64,000 nt of DNA from CAWGAJ01 sp963820545 (GCA_963820545.1 CAWGAJ010000004.1:1-64000); one strand, 5' to 3'; counted from the first letter of the stretch, positions 46,532 to 56,592 are shown. Notes: generated by a model from the letters alone, not told the origin. A program made the numbers and translations.

Positions 46532-49500
46532 ATGTCCAACGCCGGGACGGCTGCGTACGCGTCGGATCGGTTATGGGAACTGGTCGGACGCCTTAAACAG
46601 CATGAAGGCTTTGCCGAGATCGTCGCGAGTTTATTAACCGGTCATGCGGCCACGCTCGACGGAGTCTGGGGCTCAGCCTCTGCGCTGGCGGCGGCCATCT
46701 TGGTCGAATATGCCCCGGCTGCGCTGCTGGTGGTCTGCCCGCACGTGGACGACGTCGATGATCTGGCCGATGATTTGTCGCTTTTCACCCGCGTCGTGCC
46801 GCAGCGTTTTCCGGCCTGGGAAAGACTTCCCCACGAGCAGGCAGTGGCCGAAGAAGTTTTCGGCGACCGCCTCCGCCTGCTTAAAAGTCTGCAAGCGGCC
46901 GAGGGGCCAAAACTCATCCTTTGCAGTATTCAGAGTCTCTTGCAGGGCGTGCCCGACCGCGAGAGCCTGGGACGCCAGACTTGCAGCCTGTGCGGGGACC
47001 CAATCGCGCGTTGAGGAATTAGCCCGCTGGCTGGCAACAAACGGTTTCCACAACACGCCCGCCGTGGAACTGCCCGGCGAGTTCGCCCTCCGCGGGGGAA
47101 TTTTGGACATTTTCGCCCCCGATTGGTTCCATCCCGTACGCCTGGAGTTTTGCGGCGACGAGATCGAATCCATCCGCCGCTTCGAGGTCTCCAACCAGCG
47201 AAGCCTGGAACGGCTGGAGGCGGTCGAGGTGACGATTCTCCCGCCGGGCATGCCCGATCGCGCCCATCTGGCCGACTATTTGCCCGCGCAAAGCTGGTTC
47301 ATGCTGGTCGAGCCCTTGGAACTTAAGCAGCAGGCCGAGCATTACCTGGAGCGCCTGGAGCGACCCGAACAATTGCACGACCTGTCGGCGGTGATGCGGG
47401 AGATTTATCGTTTTCCCTCGGTGGCGGCCTGGGCGGTGGCGGCGGCCTCGCTGGAAACCACCTGTCGTTTGAAAATCGAATCGGTGGAGCGCTTCAGCGG
47501 CGACATCAACAAAGTCCGCGACGAACTCGACGCCGCCGGCGCCGGTCAAGAGGTATTTACAGTTTGCCAAACCGAAGCCGAAGCCCGCCGGCTGAACGAT
47601 ATTTTCGGCAACACGCTACTGGCCCGAGAGGGACGTCTGCATTTTGTGCTCGGTTTCTTGCACAACGGTTTTCGCTTGCTGCCCGAGAAGATCATGCTCC
47701 TCAGCAGCGGCGAATTGTTCCGCCGCACCGACCTGCGGCGTTTCCCGCAGCGGCGCCTGACGCGGGTGATCGATAGTTTCCTGGAACTCCGCGAAGGCGA
47801 TCTGGTGGTGCACGTGGCCCATGGCATTGCCCGTTATCGTGGCTTGAAACTTTTGGATAAAAACGGATGCGTCGAGGAACATCTGGAACTGGAATTCGAA
47901 GGCCGCACCAAACTCTATGTGCCCAGTGCAAAAATTTCTCTGGTGCAAAAATACGTGGGCGGCTCAAAGAGCCGTCCGCGCCTGGCCAAACTGGGCGGGA
48001 GAATATGGGGAAAGCAGAAACAGGCGCGGAGCAGGCGGTTACCGATCTGGCCGCGGAGATGCTCGAAATGCAGGCCGCGCAGCTCCCGGCCGGGCATCGC
48101 CTTTCCCCAAGATACCGAGTGGCAACACGAATTCGACGCCTCTTTCCCTTATCGAGAAACCCCCGACCAGCTCGGCACCATCGCGGCGATTAAACAGGAT
48201 ATGTGCCAGGCGCGGCCCATGGACCGGCTGCTCTGCGGCGACGTGGGTTACGGCAAAACCGAAGTGGCCATGCGCGCCGCGTTCAAGGCCGTTGATGCCG
48301 GTTACCAGGTGGCCCTGCTCGTGCCGACCACCATTCTTTGCGAGCAGCATCGCCGCACTTTCAGCCAGCGCATGGCCGAGTTTCCCTTTGAACTTGCCGC
48401 GCTCTCGCTTTGCCATGCGCGGCCAGCAAGGAAAAATTTTGGAGCGCCTGGAGGCCGGGGCCGTCGACATTGTTATCGGCACCCACCGCCTAGCCCATAG
48501 CGACGTGCAATTTCACAATCTCGGGCTGGTGATTATCGACGAGGAGCAGCGCTTCGGCGTGGAAGTGAAAGAGCGCCTTAAGGCCCTGCGCCAACTGGTG
48601 GATGTGCTCACCATGACCGCCACCCCCATCCCGCGCACTTTGCACATGGGACTGCTCGGCCTGCGCGACATCTCCAACCTGGAAACGCCGCCGGAAGACC
48701 GCCTGGCCGTGGAGACCCGGGTCTGCCGCTTCGACCCCGATATAATCCGCCATGCCGTGCTCCGCGAACTCAATCGCGGCGGACAGATCTTTTTCGTGCA
48801 CAATCGGGTGGAGGATATCCAAAGCGTGGCTCAACGTATGCGGCAAATCGTGCCCGAGGCCTCCCTGGCCATCGCCCACGGTCAGATGCCAGAACACGAA
48901 CTCGAACAGGTGATGCTCGATTTCGTCGACCAGCAATACGACCTGTTGTTGACGACCACGATCATCGAAAGCGGCCTGGATATCCCCAACGCCAACACGA
49001 TCTTTATCGACGAGGCCGACCGCTACGGGCTGGCCGATTTGCACCAGCTCCGCGGGCGCGTGGGACGCTACAAACACCGGGCCTACTGCTACCTGCTCAT
49101 CGATCCGAACAAAAATCTCTCGCCCAGCGCGGTAAAGCGGCTGCGCGATCGAGGAATTCAGCACCATGGGCGCCGGATTCGCCATTGCCATGCGCGATCT
49201 GGAAATCCGCGGGGCGGGCAATATCCTCGGCACTGAGCAGAGCGGACATATCGCCCTCGTGGGTTATGAACTGTACTGTGCGCTGTTGGAGGAGGCGGTG
49301 GGAAAATTAAAACACCTGCCGCCGAAGACGGGCATTGAAGTCGATATTGATCTGCCTGGGCAAGGTTACATTCCGCGCTCGTTTGTTCCCGACATGCGAC
49401 TTAAAATCGACTTGTACCGGCGTTTGGCCCGGGTCTCCAGCCGCGCGGAGTTGGCCGATTTCACGGCGGAATTGGCCGACCGTTTTGGACCGTTTCCGCC

Positions 49501-49756
49501 TCCGGTTGCGCATCTGCTTTCCCTGGTCGAAATTCGTTTGGCCGCCCATCATTGGCAAATCGACTCGATCCACCTGGAAGAACCATATCTGGTTTTCACG
49601 TACACTTCTGCCCGTTTGATCCAGCAATTGGCGGCCTTAAGCGGAGGGAAGCTGCGAGTAGTGGATGCCCGAAGTGCGTATCTCCCAATGGATCAAGGAG
49701 TTAGGGAGCCGGCCCAGATTCATGCAATCATAAAATCGCTGTTGCAATGGCAGTAA
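46532..49756 (+). CDS. mfd: Transcription-repair coupling factor (several frameshifts)
   Basis: Mfd removes stalled RNA polymerase and recruits UvrA. In order along the locus: the UvrB-like N-terminal module (GEFALRGGILDIFAP), the polymerase-interacting domain (REGDLVVHVAHGIARYRGL), the helicase with Walker A LLCGDVGYGKTE, Walker B IIDEEQRFGV, TATPIPRT and RGRVGR, and the C-terminal domain (YIPRSFVPDMRLKIDLYRRL). Frameshifts fall near 47000, 48005-48020, 48100, 48425 and 49150. All parts are strongly conserved, so the gene is very likely intact in the organism. Full length would be about 1075 residues, which is normal. Confidence 0.9.
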
Positions 49757-49782
49757 GGTTGCCGATATACTCCCGCCTCTTT

Positions 49783-49817
49783 GTCACTGCTGAGCGTATT
49801 AGTCACTGCTGAGCGTA
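49783..49817. repeat. Two direct copies of GTCACTGCTGAGCGTA
   Basis: The 16-base word occurs at 49783-49798 and again at 49802-49817, in the short gap between mfd and the foldase gene. Confidence 0.9.
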
Positions 49818-49832
49818 GCGAAGAATCTCGCC

Positions 49833-51149
49833 TTGCAAACTTTTTATAAAGAAAAATCCGTGCGGCAAAAACTTTTTTATCGGGCTGCTTTACCGGGTGG
49901 CGCTTTGCTGATAGTTCTGGCATTGCCCAGACTGTGTTTGGCCCAGAATGCCGACAACCCTGGGGGAAACCAGTGGGGAGTAGCGCCCACGGGACCGTTG
50001 GCCGTTCCGTCGTCCGGTTATAACAATATACGGCAAATCGTTCCCGGCCCGCCCGTGCAGCCAACTTCACCCAGTCGTCCCGCGTCATGGCCGGGCGCAT
50101 TGGAGCAGACTGCTCAATCCTTCAATCAGTACCCTGCCGCGTCCGCTTCCCAGGAATCGCCCAAGGAATTGTACGAGGGAACCAAGATTCTCGCCCGGGT
50201 GGGTTCGGAGGCCATCTTCGCTTACGAAATCACTGGCGGGGTGGATGAGATCCTGGAACCTTACAAAGACAAATTTCCGGCCTCTCAACTGGAAGCCCAG
50301 CGCACGCTGATGATCAAACAGCGGCTGAAGAGCCGCATCGAATCGAAATTAATCTATCAGGACGCGCGGCGGACCATCCCCGCCGAAGGGATCACCAATG
50401 CCGAAAAGCATATTATCGAATATTTTCAATCCACGGAATTGCCCAAGATGCTCAAACGCGGCAAAGTTGAATCCACCACGGAACTCGACCAAAAACTTCG
50501 CACGCTGGGCAGTTCGCTGGAGCGGGAAAAAAAGGCCTTTACCGAGCGGGTCCTGGCCGAACAATGGGTGGGGCAGCAAATCAAACACGATGAAGAAATC
50601 ACCTACGATCAAATGTTGAAGTGTTATCGGGAGCAGATCGCGGATTTTGAACAACCCGCCCGCGCCAGGTGGGAAGAATTGATGGTCCCATTCGCGAACT
50701 ATCCCGGCAAAGACGAGGCATATACAGCTATCGCACAACTGGGTAATCAGGTTCTCTCCGGCGCCGAGTTCGCCGAAGTGGCTAAAAAGGGCTCGCAAGG
50801 CGCCACGTCCGCGCAGGGCGGCGTTCACGATTGGACCACCCAGGGCAATCTGGTTTGTGAACAACTCGATCAGGCCCTTTTCGGGCTTCCCCCGGGTACG
50901 CTCAGCCCGATCATCGAAGGCCGGACGGGATATTATATTATCCGCGTAATCGAACGGACCGAAACCCAGGTCACTCCCTTCCTCGCCGCCCAGGTGGAAA
51001 TCAAAAAGAAAATCGCCCAGCAGCGCACCGCTAAACAAATACAGGATTACCTGGCCCGTCTGGAAGATAAAACGCCCATCTGGACCATTTTTGACGGCGA
51101 TCAGAAAAACCTCCGCCTGGCCGACCGCTTCAAAGACCTGCCCCGCTAA
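49833..51149 (+). CDS. Periplasmic parvulin-type peptidylprolyl isomerase (SurA-like)
   Basis: This protein of 438 residues has an N-terminal signal segment (GGALLIVLALPRLCLAQ), a SurA-N-like helical part (ELYEGTKILARVGSEAI) and a rotamase domain (about residues 280-370: ARWEELMVPFANYPGKDEAY, and later QALFGLPPGTLSPIIEGRTG). It helps to fold outer-membrane or secreted proteins. The TTG at 49833 is used here. A GTG at 49860 is equally possible. It follows mfd by 76 bases. Confidence 0.82.
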   Translation: MQTFYKEKSVRQKLFYRAALPGGALLIVLALPRLCLAQNADNPGGNQWGVAPTGPLAVPSSGYNNIRQIVPGPPVQPTSPSRPASWPGALEQTAQSFNQYPAASASQESPKELYEGTKILARVGSEAIFAYEITGGVDEILEPYKDKFPASQLEAQRTLMIKQRLKSRIESKLIYQDARRTIPAEGITNAEKHIIEYFQSTELPKMLKRGKVESTTELDQKLRTLGSSLEREKKAFTERVLAEQWVGQQIKHDEEITYDQMLKCYREQIADFEQPARARWEELMVPFANYPGKDEAYTAIAQLGNQVLSGAEFAEVAKKGSQGATSAQGGVHDWTTQGNLVCEQLDQALFGLPPGTLSPIIEGRTGYYIIRVIERTETQVTPFLAAQVEIKKKIAQQRTAKQIQDYLARLEDKTPIWTIFDGDQKNLRLADRFKDLPR

Positions 51150-51225
51150 CCGGCTGCACTAGCTATAATCCCCGACTCGCTTCTTCAAATAACTTTCTGA
51201 TCCCTGACCCCCGACCTCTGATCCC

Positions 51226-51573
51226 TTATTTTTCTTCTTCGGCTTTCACCGCCGAATGGCCCAGGTACAGTTGCACCACTTGGCTTTGTACCTTGATGGC
51301 CCGGATTAGCACCCAAATCTGATCCATGGTGAGCATCTCGGGTTTGGCTCGGCAAAGCTTTTCCAAATCGGCGGTCATGGCGGAATGTTGGTCGGTAACC
51401 GCCTGAAGCCGAATGCTCATCTCTTCCCAGGCCTTGGAGAGCAATTCCTCGTCCCTTAACAGGTCCAAGTCGTCTACATAGTTTGACAGCAGCAGGCACA
51501 GCCGGGCGACCTCGCGCGGCGAGGCATCAGGCTGCAATCTTTCGATGCATTCTGCTAGCTCGTGACAAGTCAT
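51226..51573 (-). CDS. Small conserved-looking helical protein of unknown function
   Basis: This acidic, probably all-helical protein of 115 residues starts MTCHELAECIERLQPDASPR. It has no signal peptide and no membrane segment. A start at 51768 would give a longer protein whose extra part looks non-coding, so the ATG at 51573 is preferred. I do not recognise the family. Confidence 0.5.
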   Translation of the reverse strand: MTCHELAECIERLQPDASPREVARLCLLLSNYVDDLDLLRDEELLSKAWEEMSIRLQAVTDQHSAMTADLEKLCRAKPEMLTMDQIWVLIRAIKVQSQVVQLYLGHSAVKAEEEK

Positions 51574-51844
51574 TATCGTGCCCCTTGGGGAGATGTTTGT
51601 CTTCCCGGACTGCATGAAATCCCGTATAAACGGCGTCCGGCAAATCACTCCGCCCACAACGCGCGGCAGAAAATTGGAAAGGGGACGAACTTTCTGCCTT
51701 CTAAATAAGTCTAGCTTATGGGGAGATGCAAAAAGGAAGGCGTTGGGCAGCAGAGCAGAGAATAACATCCGGGTTCTGCTGTCCCATACCCTAAAAGCCG
51801 GTTGTCTCCCAAATCCGGCATTATTCCGGCGGCATCCATGTAGC

Positions 51845-51872
51845 TTGTCCGGGAAAAACGTGGAGTTATAAT
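51845..51872 (+). promoter_or_regulatory. Sigma-70-type promoter for pdxJ
   Basis: TTGTCC (51845-51850) and a perfect TATAAT (51867-51872) are 16 bases apart. The pdxJ ATG at 51997 is 125 bases downstream of the -10. The spacer 51574-51996 carries no other gene. Confidence 0.5.
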
Positions 51873-51996
51873 CCCTGTTTACAGGTTTAAGATTTGCCCC
51901 TGTTGTGCTCCGGAAAGTTGCTTGAAAACGGCCATATTGGAGGTTTATTCCCGCCTGGCGATTTTTTCCGCCCTCCCCCCCAACAGATCACTAGTC

Positions 51997-52715
51997 ATGC
52001 CTGAACTTGGTGTCAATATCGATCACGTGGCCACACTGCGGCAAGCACGCCGCACTTACGAACCGGATCCGGTATGGGCGGCGGTGCTCGCGGAATTGGG
52101 GGGGCCGATTGCATCACGCTCCATCTCCGCGAAGACCGGCGCCATATTTGCGACCGCGATGTGCGCATTCTCCGCGAAACCGTGACCGTGAAACTCAACC
52201 TGGAAATGGCCTGCAACGAGGAAATTCTGGCAATTGCCTGCCAGATCAAGCCCGACCAGGCCACGCTTGTGCCCGAACGCCGCGAAGAAATCACCACCGA
52301 GGGAGGGCTGGATATTATCGCGCATCAAAAACGCGTCGCCGATGTGGTAGGCCGCCTCCAGGACGCCGGCATTGCCGTGAGCCTGTTTCTCGATCCCGAA
52401 GCGCGGCAAATCGAAGAAGCGGCCCGAATAAAACCTTTCGCCGTGGAACTACATACCGGCCAATATGCCAATGCCCATCCGGGATCCGCCCCACAAAAAG
52501 AATTGGAAAAACTGAAAACCATTGGTGCAATGGTTCGGCAAATGGGCATGGCGTTGCACGCCGGTCACGGACTGAATTATCACAATGTCCGCCCTGTTGC
52601 CGCAATCGAAGGAATGCACGAGTTGAACATCGGCCATAGCATCGTCACCCGAGCGATCATGGTCGGCTTTCAGGAAGCCGTTCGGGAGATGAAACTCTTG
52701 ATTACCAATACATAA
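51997..52715 (+). CDS. pdxJ: Pyridoxine 5'-phosphate synthase (frameshifted)
   Basis: PdxJ joins deoxyxylulose-5-phosphate with 3-amino-2-oxopropyl phosphate to make pyridoxine phosphate. The N-terminus ELGVNIDHVATLRQARRTYE is diagnostic. A run of seven G at about 52097-52104 disrupts the frame, after which the other frame continues with GADCITLHLREDRRHICDRD, then LNLEMACNEEI, FLDPEARQIEEA, ELHTGQYA and AGHGLNYHN. The homopolymer makes a sequencing error the likely cause. DapA follows 112 bases downstream. Confidence 0.93.
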
Positions 52716-52730
52716 AGTGATTACCAATAC

Positions 52731-52802
52731 GTAGGGTGGGACATCGTCCCACCTCGATAATCCCCAGTTTTTTCTGGATGACGGGACGTTGTCCCGCCCT
52801 AC
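52731..52802. repeat. Nested palindrome between pdxJ and dapA
   Basis: GTAGGGTGGGAC (52731-52742) pairs with GTCCCGCCCTAC (52791-52802) at 11 of 12 positions. Within it GGTGGGAC/GTCCCACC (52735-52753, loop ATC) and CGGGAC/GTCCCG (52782-52796, loop GTT) form separate hairpins. It could act as a terminator or processing site for pdxJ or dapA transcripts. Confidence 0.75.
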
Positions 52803-52827
52803 TTTTTATTTTGAAAAAATTAATCCC

Positions 52828-53715
52828 ATGACAACGCGCAGTGAACAGTTTGCCGGTCTTTCGGTGGCCATGATCACCCCGTTTCGCAACGGCCAGGTGG
52901 ATTACAAGGCCTTACAGGAGCAAGTGGAGTTTCAAATAGCCTCGGGCACGACCTGCTTGTGTCCGGTGGGCACCACGGGCGAATCGCCCACCCTCTCCCA
53001 CCCGGAACACCAGCAGGTGATCGCCGCGGTGATCGAGGCCGCCGCGGGCAGAATCAAGGTCATGCCCGGCACGGGTTCCAACAGCACCGATGAAGCCCTG
53101 CATTTGTCCCGCTATGCGGCCCGCTCCGGCGCCGACGCGGTACTGGTCGTGGGGCCCTATTACAACAAGCCCACGCAAGAGGGTTTTTATCAGCATTTCA
53201 AGGCCCTGGCCCAGGCCGTGGACGTGCCCATTTGCGTGTACAACATTCCCGGTCGCACGGGCAAGAATATCGAGCCGGAAACCATCATCCGCATGGCCGA
53301 ATTGCCCAATATCACCATGGTCAAGGAGGCCACCGGTTCCATGGATCAGGCCTCGCAAATCATCAACGCCACTGACCTGACTGTACTAAGCGGCGACGAC
53401 AGCCTGACGCTGCCGCTTTTGTCCATCGGCGCTCGGGGCGTGATCTCGGTCGTGGGCAACATCATTCCCAAGGACATGATCGCCATGATCCAGGCCTTCG
53501 AGCGCAACGATCTGGCCGAAGCCCGGCGCTGGCATCATAAACTCTTTCCGCTCTGCCGCGATATGCTGGGTCTGGCCACAAATCCGATCCCCATCAAGGC
53601 CGCCATGCACATGCTGGGTCGCGACACCGGCGAACTGCGCATGCCATTAACGCCGATCAGTCCCAAAGAAGAGGAAAAACTCCGCGCAACCTTAACCCGC
53701 TACGGATTGCTTTAA
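52828..53715 (+). CDS. dapA: 4-hydroxy-tetrahydrodipicolinate synthase
   Basis: This 295-residue (beta/alpha)8 aldolase of lysine and diaminopimelate synthesis has the catalytic Lys in ITMVKEATGSMDQ, the Tyr in ICVYNIPGRTGKN, and the Thr-Thr pair in CPVGTTGESPTLSHPEH. The ATG at 52828 (TAATCCC before it) gives a normal-length protein. A longer frame from 52789 has no support. Confidence 0.95.
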   Translation: MTTRSEQFAGLSVAMITPFRNGQVDYKALQEQVEFQIASGTTCLCPVGTTGESPTLSHPEHQQVIAAVIEAAAGRIKVMPGTGSNSTDEALHLSRYAARSGADAVLVVGPYYNKPTQEGFYQHFKALAQAVDVPICVYNIPGRTGKNIEPETIIRMAELPNITMVKEATGSMDQASQIINATDLTVLSGDDSLTLPLLSIGARGVISVVGNIIPKDMIAMIQAFERNDLAEARRWHHKLFPLCRDMLGLATNPIPIKAAMHMLGRDTGELRMPLTPISPKEEEKLRATLTRYGLL

Positions 53716-54000
53716 TAAACAAAAACCATCCCCTGCAATTTGGAAGTTGAAATTTAGGTAATGGTTGATGATTTTGTGGCTGTCTGAAATGGCCAACCCC
53801 TTATATGGGTGGCAATATTGGCCACATTGCTATAATATTCTACCAAGAGGGCTTGTGTCGTAAGCTGAATAAATTTATTTTCTAACCATTCGACAGGCAA
53901 CTTTTTTAGTGTTAAGCTAGATAAAGACCTAGGCGGGTGGCATCCCCGCCTAGGTAACCGTAAAAACAGCGTTTAACAATCAGCAAGAAAAAAATACTTG
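53716..54000. other. Spacer containing a perfect 10-base-pair hairpin
   Basis: CCTAGGCGGG (53928-53937) and CCCGCCTAGG (53945-53954) pair exactly around TGGCATC. It lies over 200 bases beyond dapA. No gene is visible in this spacer. Confidence 0.7.
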
Positions 54001-54132
54001 CTATTTGGCTTTACGAATTATTAAGCGAAATGCTTTTAATCCATATTGCGAAGCATAGATTCGTCGCCCATTACGGAGGGTTATCCATGGACGATAGATC
54101 ACCTGGACTTCGTGTCCAAACGCTCTAGACAT
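54001..54132 (-). CDS. Possible short protein, 43 residues
   Basis: From the ATG at 54132 the strand gives MSRAFGHEVQVIYRPWITLR, NGRRIYASQYGLKAFRLIIR and KAK before a stop. A GTG at 54156 would add eight residues. The text looks protein-like (balanced composition, basic end), but there is no clear Shine-Dalgarno site. A candidate RNA lies antisense and adjacent, so this call is uncertain. Confidence 0.35.
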   Translation of the reverse strand: MSRAFGHEVQVIYRPWITLRNGRRIYASQYGLKAFRLIIRKAK

Positions 54133-54179
54133 AATGCCAACCTTTCCAGGTGGCACCTTTAACCAATCATTTCAGATAT

Positions 54180-54274
54180 CCGGTCCGAAAGGACTGATCC
54201 CCGTGAGTCTGCCACCTTGGTAACCACGGGCTGGGCTTCGACGGGTACTATCCGCCGGAGCCCTTTTTACATTA
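54180..54274 (+). ncRNA. Candidate structured RNA ending in an intrinsic terminator
   Basis: Three hairpins follow each other on the plus strand. GTCC/GGAC (54183-54194) has a GAAA tetraloop, of GNRA type. CCCGTG/CACGGG (about 54200-54230) encloses a small internal stem. GGGCTTCGACGG/CCGCCGGAGCCC (54233-54263) pairs at 11 of 12 positions, counting one G-U, and is followed directly by TTTTT. The GNRA loop and T-run fix the strand. The 5' end is not defined. No downstream gene follows within 2.5 kb on this strand. It could be a small RNA or an orphan riboswitch/attenuator. I do not recognise the class. Confidence 0.5.
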
Positions 54275-54445
54275 AAAAAGCCCAAAAATGCCGATAATGG
54301 CACCCGGGCGTACAATCTCGAAAATATTTTATCGGGGTTGTTGCAATTAAAAATATATGTTATATAATCATAAACACTCGCGGAGCACATACTAAGACCT
54401 CCGTGAAATGTCGGGCATCCAGCCTGGCATAGGGTAAAATATACA

Positions 54446-54483
54446 GGAAAAAGCTCGCTATTATCCTGTGGCGGGCTTTTTCC
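54446..54483. terminator. Bidirectional terminator of the toxin-antitoxin operon
   Basis: GGAAAAAGCTCGC (54446-54458) and GCGGGCTTTTTCC (54471-54483) pair over 13 positions with one G-U, around a 12-base loop. T-runs follow in both directions. It lies about 100 bases after the last gene of the minus-strand operon. Confidence 0.75.
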
Positions 54484-54580
54484 GTTTAGTCAATTGGCAC
54501 TATATTAACATATCTTTGTTTATATGGCAATACCAATACGCTAGCATTGCTGGCAGGCCAATGCAGAATATAGTTGCTGA

Positions 54581-55096
54581 CTATTTAGGTTTTATTTTGG
54601 TAATTTTATTAGGCCTATAAGTTGTAGGTTGCTCACGTTCCGCAACATCATCAATGAAATTAAGAATTAGTTGATAGTGCCTGCCAAATTTATTGTTATC
54701 GTTATAACTATCAACATCAACCTTTAGCTGCCTACAATCGCCAACTATCTGTGTTCTTCTTTGTTGGAATGCGGATTCCGTATGTTCGGCCGGAGCACTC
54801 CTCATATCAGCCCAAAATACTTGTTGCCTACCATCACTTGTACGATTTTTCGTTGCATGGTAAGTACGAACATGTCTTCCTTGGGGATCATTATGATACT
54901 GTTCTCGAAAAGCACGCGAAAATTCTCTTTTACATAATTGTAAAAGCTTGCTTCCGCCTTTATTCCAATGTTGATTATTGATTGCAAATCGGGCCAAATT
55001 ATCTAGATCAATTGGTTCTGTTCCACCCGATTCAAGATACAATTGTACAATATCGAGCATTGCATCAGACTTTTTTCTTTTTGTGGTAAGTAACAT
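54581..55096 (-). CDS. Unknown third gene of the HigBA operon
   Basis: This protein of about 171 residues is basic and rich in Asn and Gln, with no recognised motif. It begins MLLTTKRKKSDAMLDIVQLY, with LDNLARFAINNQHWN near residue 35. The ATG at 55096 lies 10 bases after the antitoxin gene stop. A longer form from 55138 would overlap it. The position suggests co-transcription with the toxin-antitoxin genes. A hydrolysis or binding role cannot be inferred. Confidence 0.55.
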   Translation of the reverse strand: MLLTTKRKKSDAMLDIVQLYLESGGTEPIDLDNLARFAINNQHWNKGGSKLLQLCKREFSRAFREQYHNDPQGRHVRTYHATKNRTSDGRQQVFWADMRSAPAEHTESAFQQRRTQIVGDCRQLKVDVDSYNDNNKFGRHYQLILNFIDDVAEREQPTTYRPNKITKIKPK

Positions 55097-55106
55097 AAAA
55101 TATTCC

Positions 55107-56204
55107 TTATGTAATTTCGGGATAACAACCCCATCCATCGGTAGTGGCCGTATCTATTAAATGCTTTTTTACAGAAACAAGCATTTCCCGACTATGTGAA
55201 TACTTAATAGCTTCTCGATGCTGCAATTGTCCCACAACAATACCCGGATGAATTTTGTGCATGTTTGCAAAACGAATAATATTTATTTTTGAAAATCTCG
55301 GATTGTGTCGGATAATGAACGATTCCAATTTATCTTTAGATATTAAAAAATTACTCGCTTCTTCGTCAGCTCGTTGCTCTTGTTCAGAGATATCTTCTGA
55401 TCCAATCTTGTCTGGTCTAATCATATTATTGTCTAGGCTAAAACTATCACCATGTAGAACGTGGCTTAGTTCATGACATAGTGTATGCCAAAATCCATCA
55501 ATTCTGTCGTAGCGCAATGACAGCGCTATTACAGGCATGTTATCATCAAGCCAAAGCGTAGCACCATCAATTTTAGCGCGGGGAAGATTTTCGATTAAAA
55601 GAAATCGAATACCCATAGCGGATAGAATCTCTGGGATGTGACGCAGTTCATTTTCATCAACTGTTAAGGCATGCAAATCATCCAGATGCTTTACTGCTTT
55701 GTCGCGATTAAATGGAGGGACATTAGTAATCGAGCATGCTAAATGCCACGCACGATAGAGCCATGCCCGCTGTTCTGGTATAGTGTATGGAGTAGATTTC
55801 CTTGCGGCCGCTGCTAATTTAACCGCATTATATTTCTCGATTTCTTTTTCAAGATCGTCAATATCCTTACATGGCTTGATCCAGCGACGATGCGTCATTT
55901 CCCTAATTGGCAAATCTTCATAGAGCTTGGCACGGCGAGAAACTTCGTTTTGTTCCTTTCGTTCTAAGCCCAATCGATAGGCACTTTCCAGATTCAACCA
56001 CAATTCTGGTGATGTTCCAAATGCTGCGGCAATTTCCTGAGCGGTCTGTGGAGTAATTGTTTTTGTTCCGTTAAGGATTTGGTTAATAGCTCTTAGAGGG
56101 CGTCCAAGAATATCTGCAAATGATTCTTGTGTCCAACCCCTGGCTTCAAGTTCATCTTTAATATACTCACCAGGAGCAAACAAGGTGTCGTTATCGTCTT
56201 TCAT
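55107..56204 (-). CDS. higA: HigA-type antitoxin fused to an ImmA/IrrE metallopeptidase
   Basis: This protein of 365 residues begins with an XRE helix-turn-helix (GEYIKDELEARGWTQESFAD, then INQILNGTKTITPQTAQEIA). A linker follows, then an ImmA/IrrE-like zinc peptidase domain with HTLCHELSHVLHG (HExxH) and the conserved EEASNFLI Glu helix. HigA proteins repress their own promoter and neutralise HigB. The peptidase domain suggests regulated cleavage of the antitoxin or another protein. It starts 19 bases after higB. Base composition is AT-rich compared with most of the window. Confidence 0.85.
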   Translation of the reverse strand: MKDDNDTLFAPGEYIKDELEARGWTQESFADILGRPLRAINQILNGTKTITPQTAQEIAAAFGTSPELWLNLESAYRLGLERKEQNEVSRRAKLYEDLPIREMTHRRWIKPCKDIDDLEKEIEKYNAVKLAAAARKSTPYTIPEQRAWLYRAWHLACSITNVPPFNRDKAVKHLDDLHALTVDENELRHIPEILSAMGIRFLLIENLPRAKIDGATLWLDDNMPVIALSLRYDRIDGFWHTLCHELSHVLHGDSFSLDNNMIRPDKIGSEDISEQEQRADEEASNFLISKDKLESFIIRHNPRFSKINIIRFANMHKIHPGIVVGQLQHREAIKYSHSREMLVSVKKHLIDTATTDGWGCYPEIT

Positions 56205-56222
56205 TTTCCGACCTCCTTGTGT

Positions 56223-56519
56223 TTAGTGGTAATCTTCTATTCCGATCACAATAATTACATTTTTCGGAGTCGATACTTTGATTTCTATTATTAGTCGCCA
56301 TTGTTGATTTATTCTTAGGGAATGTTGATGTGATCTTTCACCTTTTAACTTTTCAAAGTTAAGTGAACGCATTGAACGAAAATCACGTTCATCAGATGCT
56401 GAACGAATAAATCGTATGACTTTTCGATAGGCCCGAACAATTGCTTTTGAATATCCAGCAGCGAAATCCTCGTCTGTTTCGAGCCGTTGAAGGTCCAAAT
56501 TGGAAAACTCAATATCCAT
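56223..56519 (-). CDS. higB: HigB-like toxin (RelE/ParE fold)
   Basis: This protein of 98 residues has the compact RelE-type layout. The segments AYRKVIRFIRSASDERDFRS and HQHSLRINQQWRLIIEIK contain the basic and Trp-Arg elements of HigB enzymes that cut mRNA at the ribosome. Toxin first and antitoxin second is the HigBA order. The ATG at 56519 has no good Shine-Dalgarno site. Confidence 0.85.
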   Translation of the reverse strand: MDIEFSNLDLQRLETDEDFAAGYSKAIVRAYRKVIRFIRSASDERDFRSMRSLNFEKLKGERSHQHSLRINQQWRLIIEIKVSTPKNVIIVIGIEDYH

Positions 56520-56561
56520 TGCAGCATCTTGCTATCAAAAATAACCGCATCCATACAAGTA

Positions 56562-56590
56562 ATCATATATATATAATCGCCATACGTCAA
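56562..56590 (-). promoter_or_regulatory. Promoter of the HigBA operon
   Basis: On the minus strand TTGACG (56585-56590) and TATGAT (56562-56567) are 17 bases apart, about 45 bases before the higB start. Confidence 0.6.
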
Positions 56591-56592
56591 TA

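Noticed and set aside
46532..49756. mfd as a true pseudogene
   Set aside because: All domains and catalytic motifs are kept, and the same kind of indel hits many other conserved genes in the window, so errors are likelier than decay.
54220..54274. Possible tmRNA (TTCGACGGG word)
   Set aside because: Only nine bases match the tmRNA start, a terminator follows at once, and no tRNA-like 3' half with CCA lies within 400 bases.
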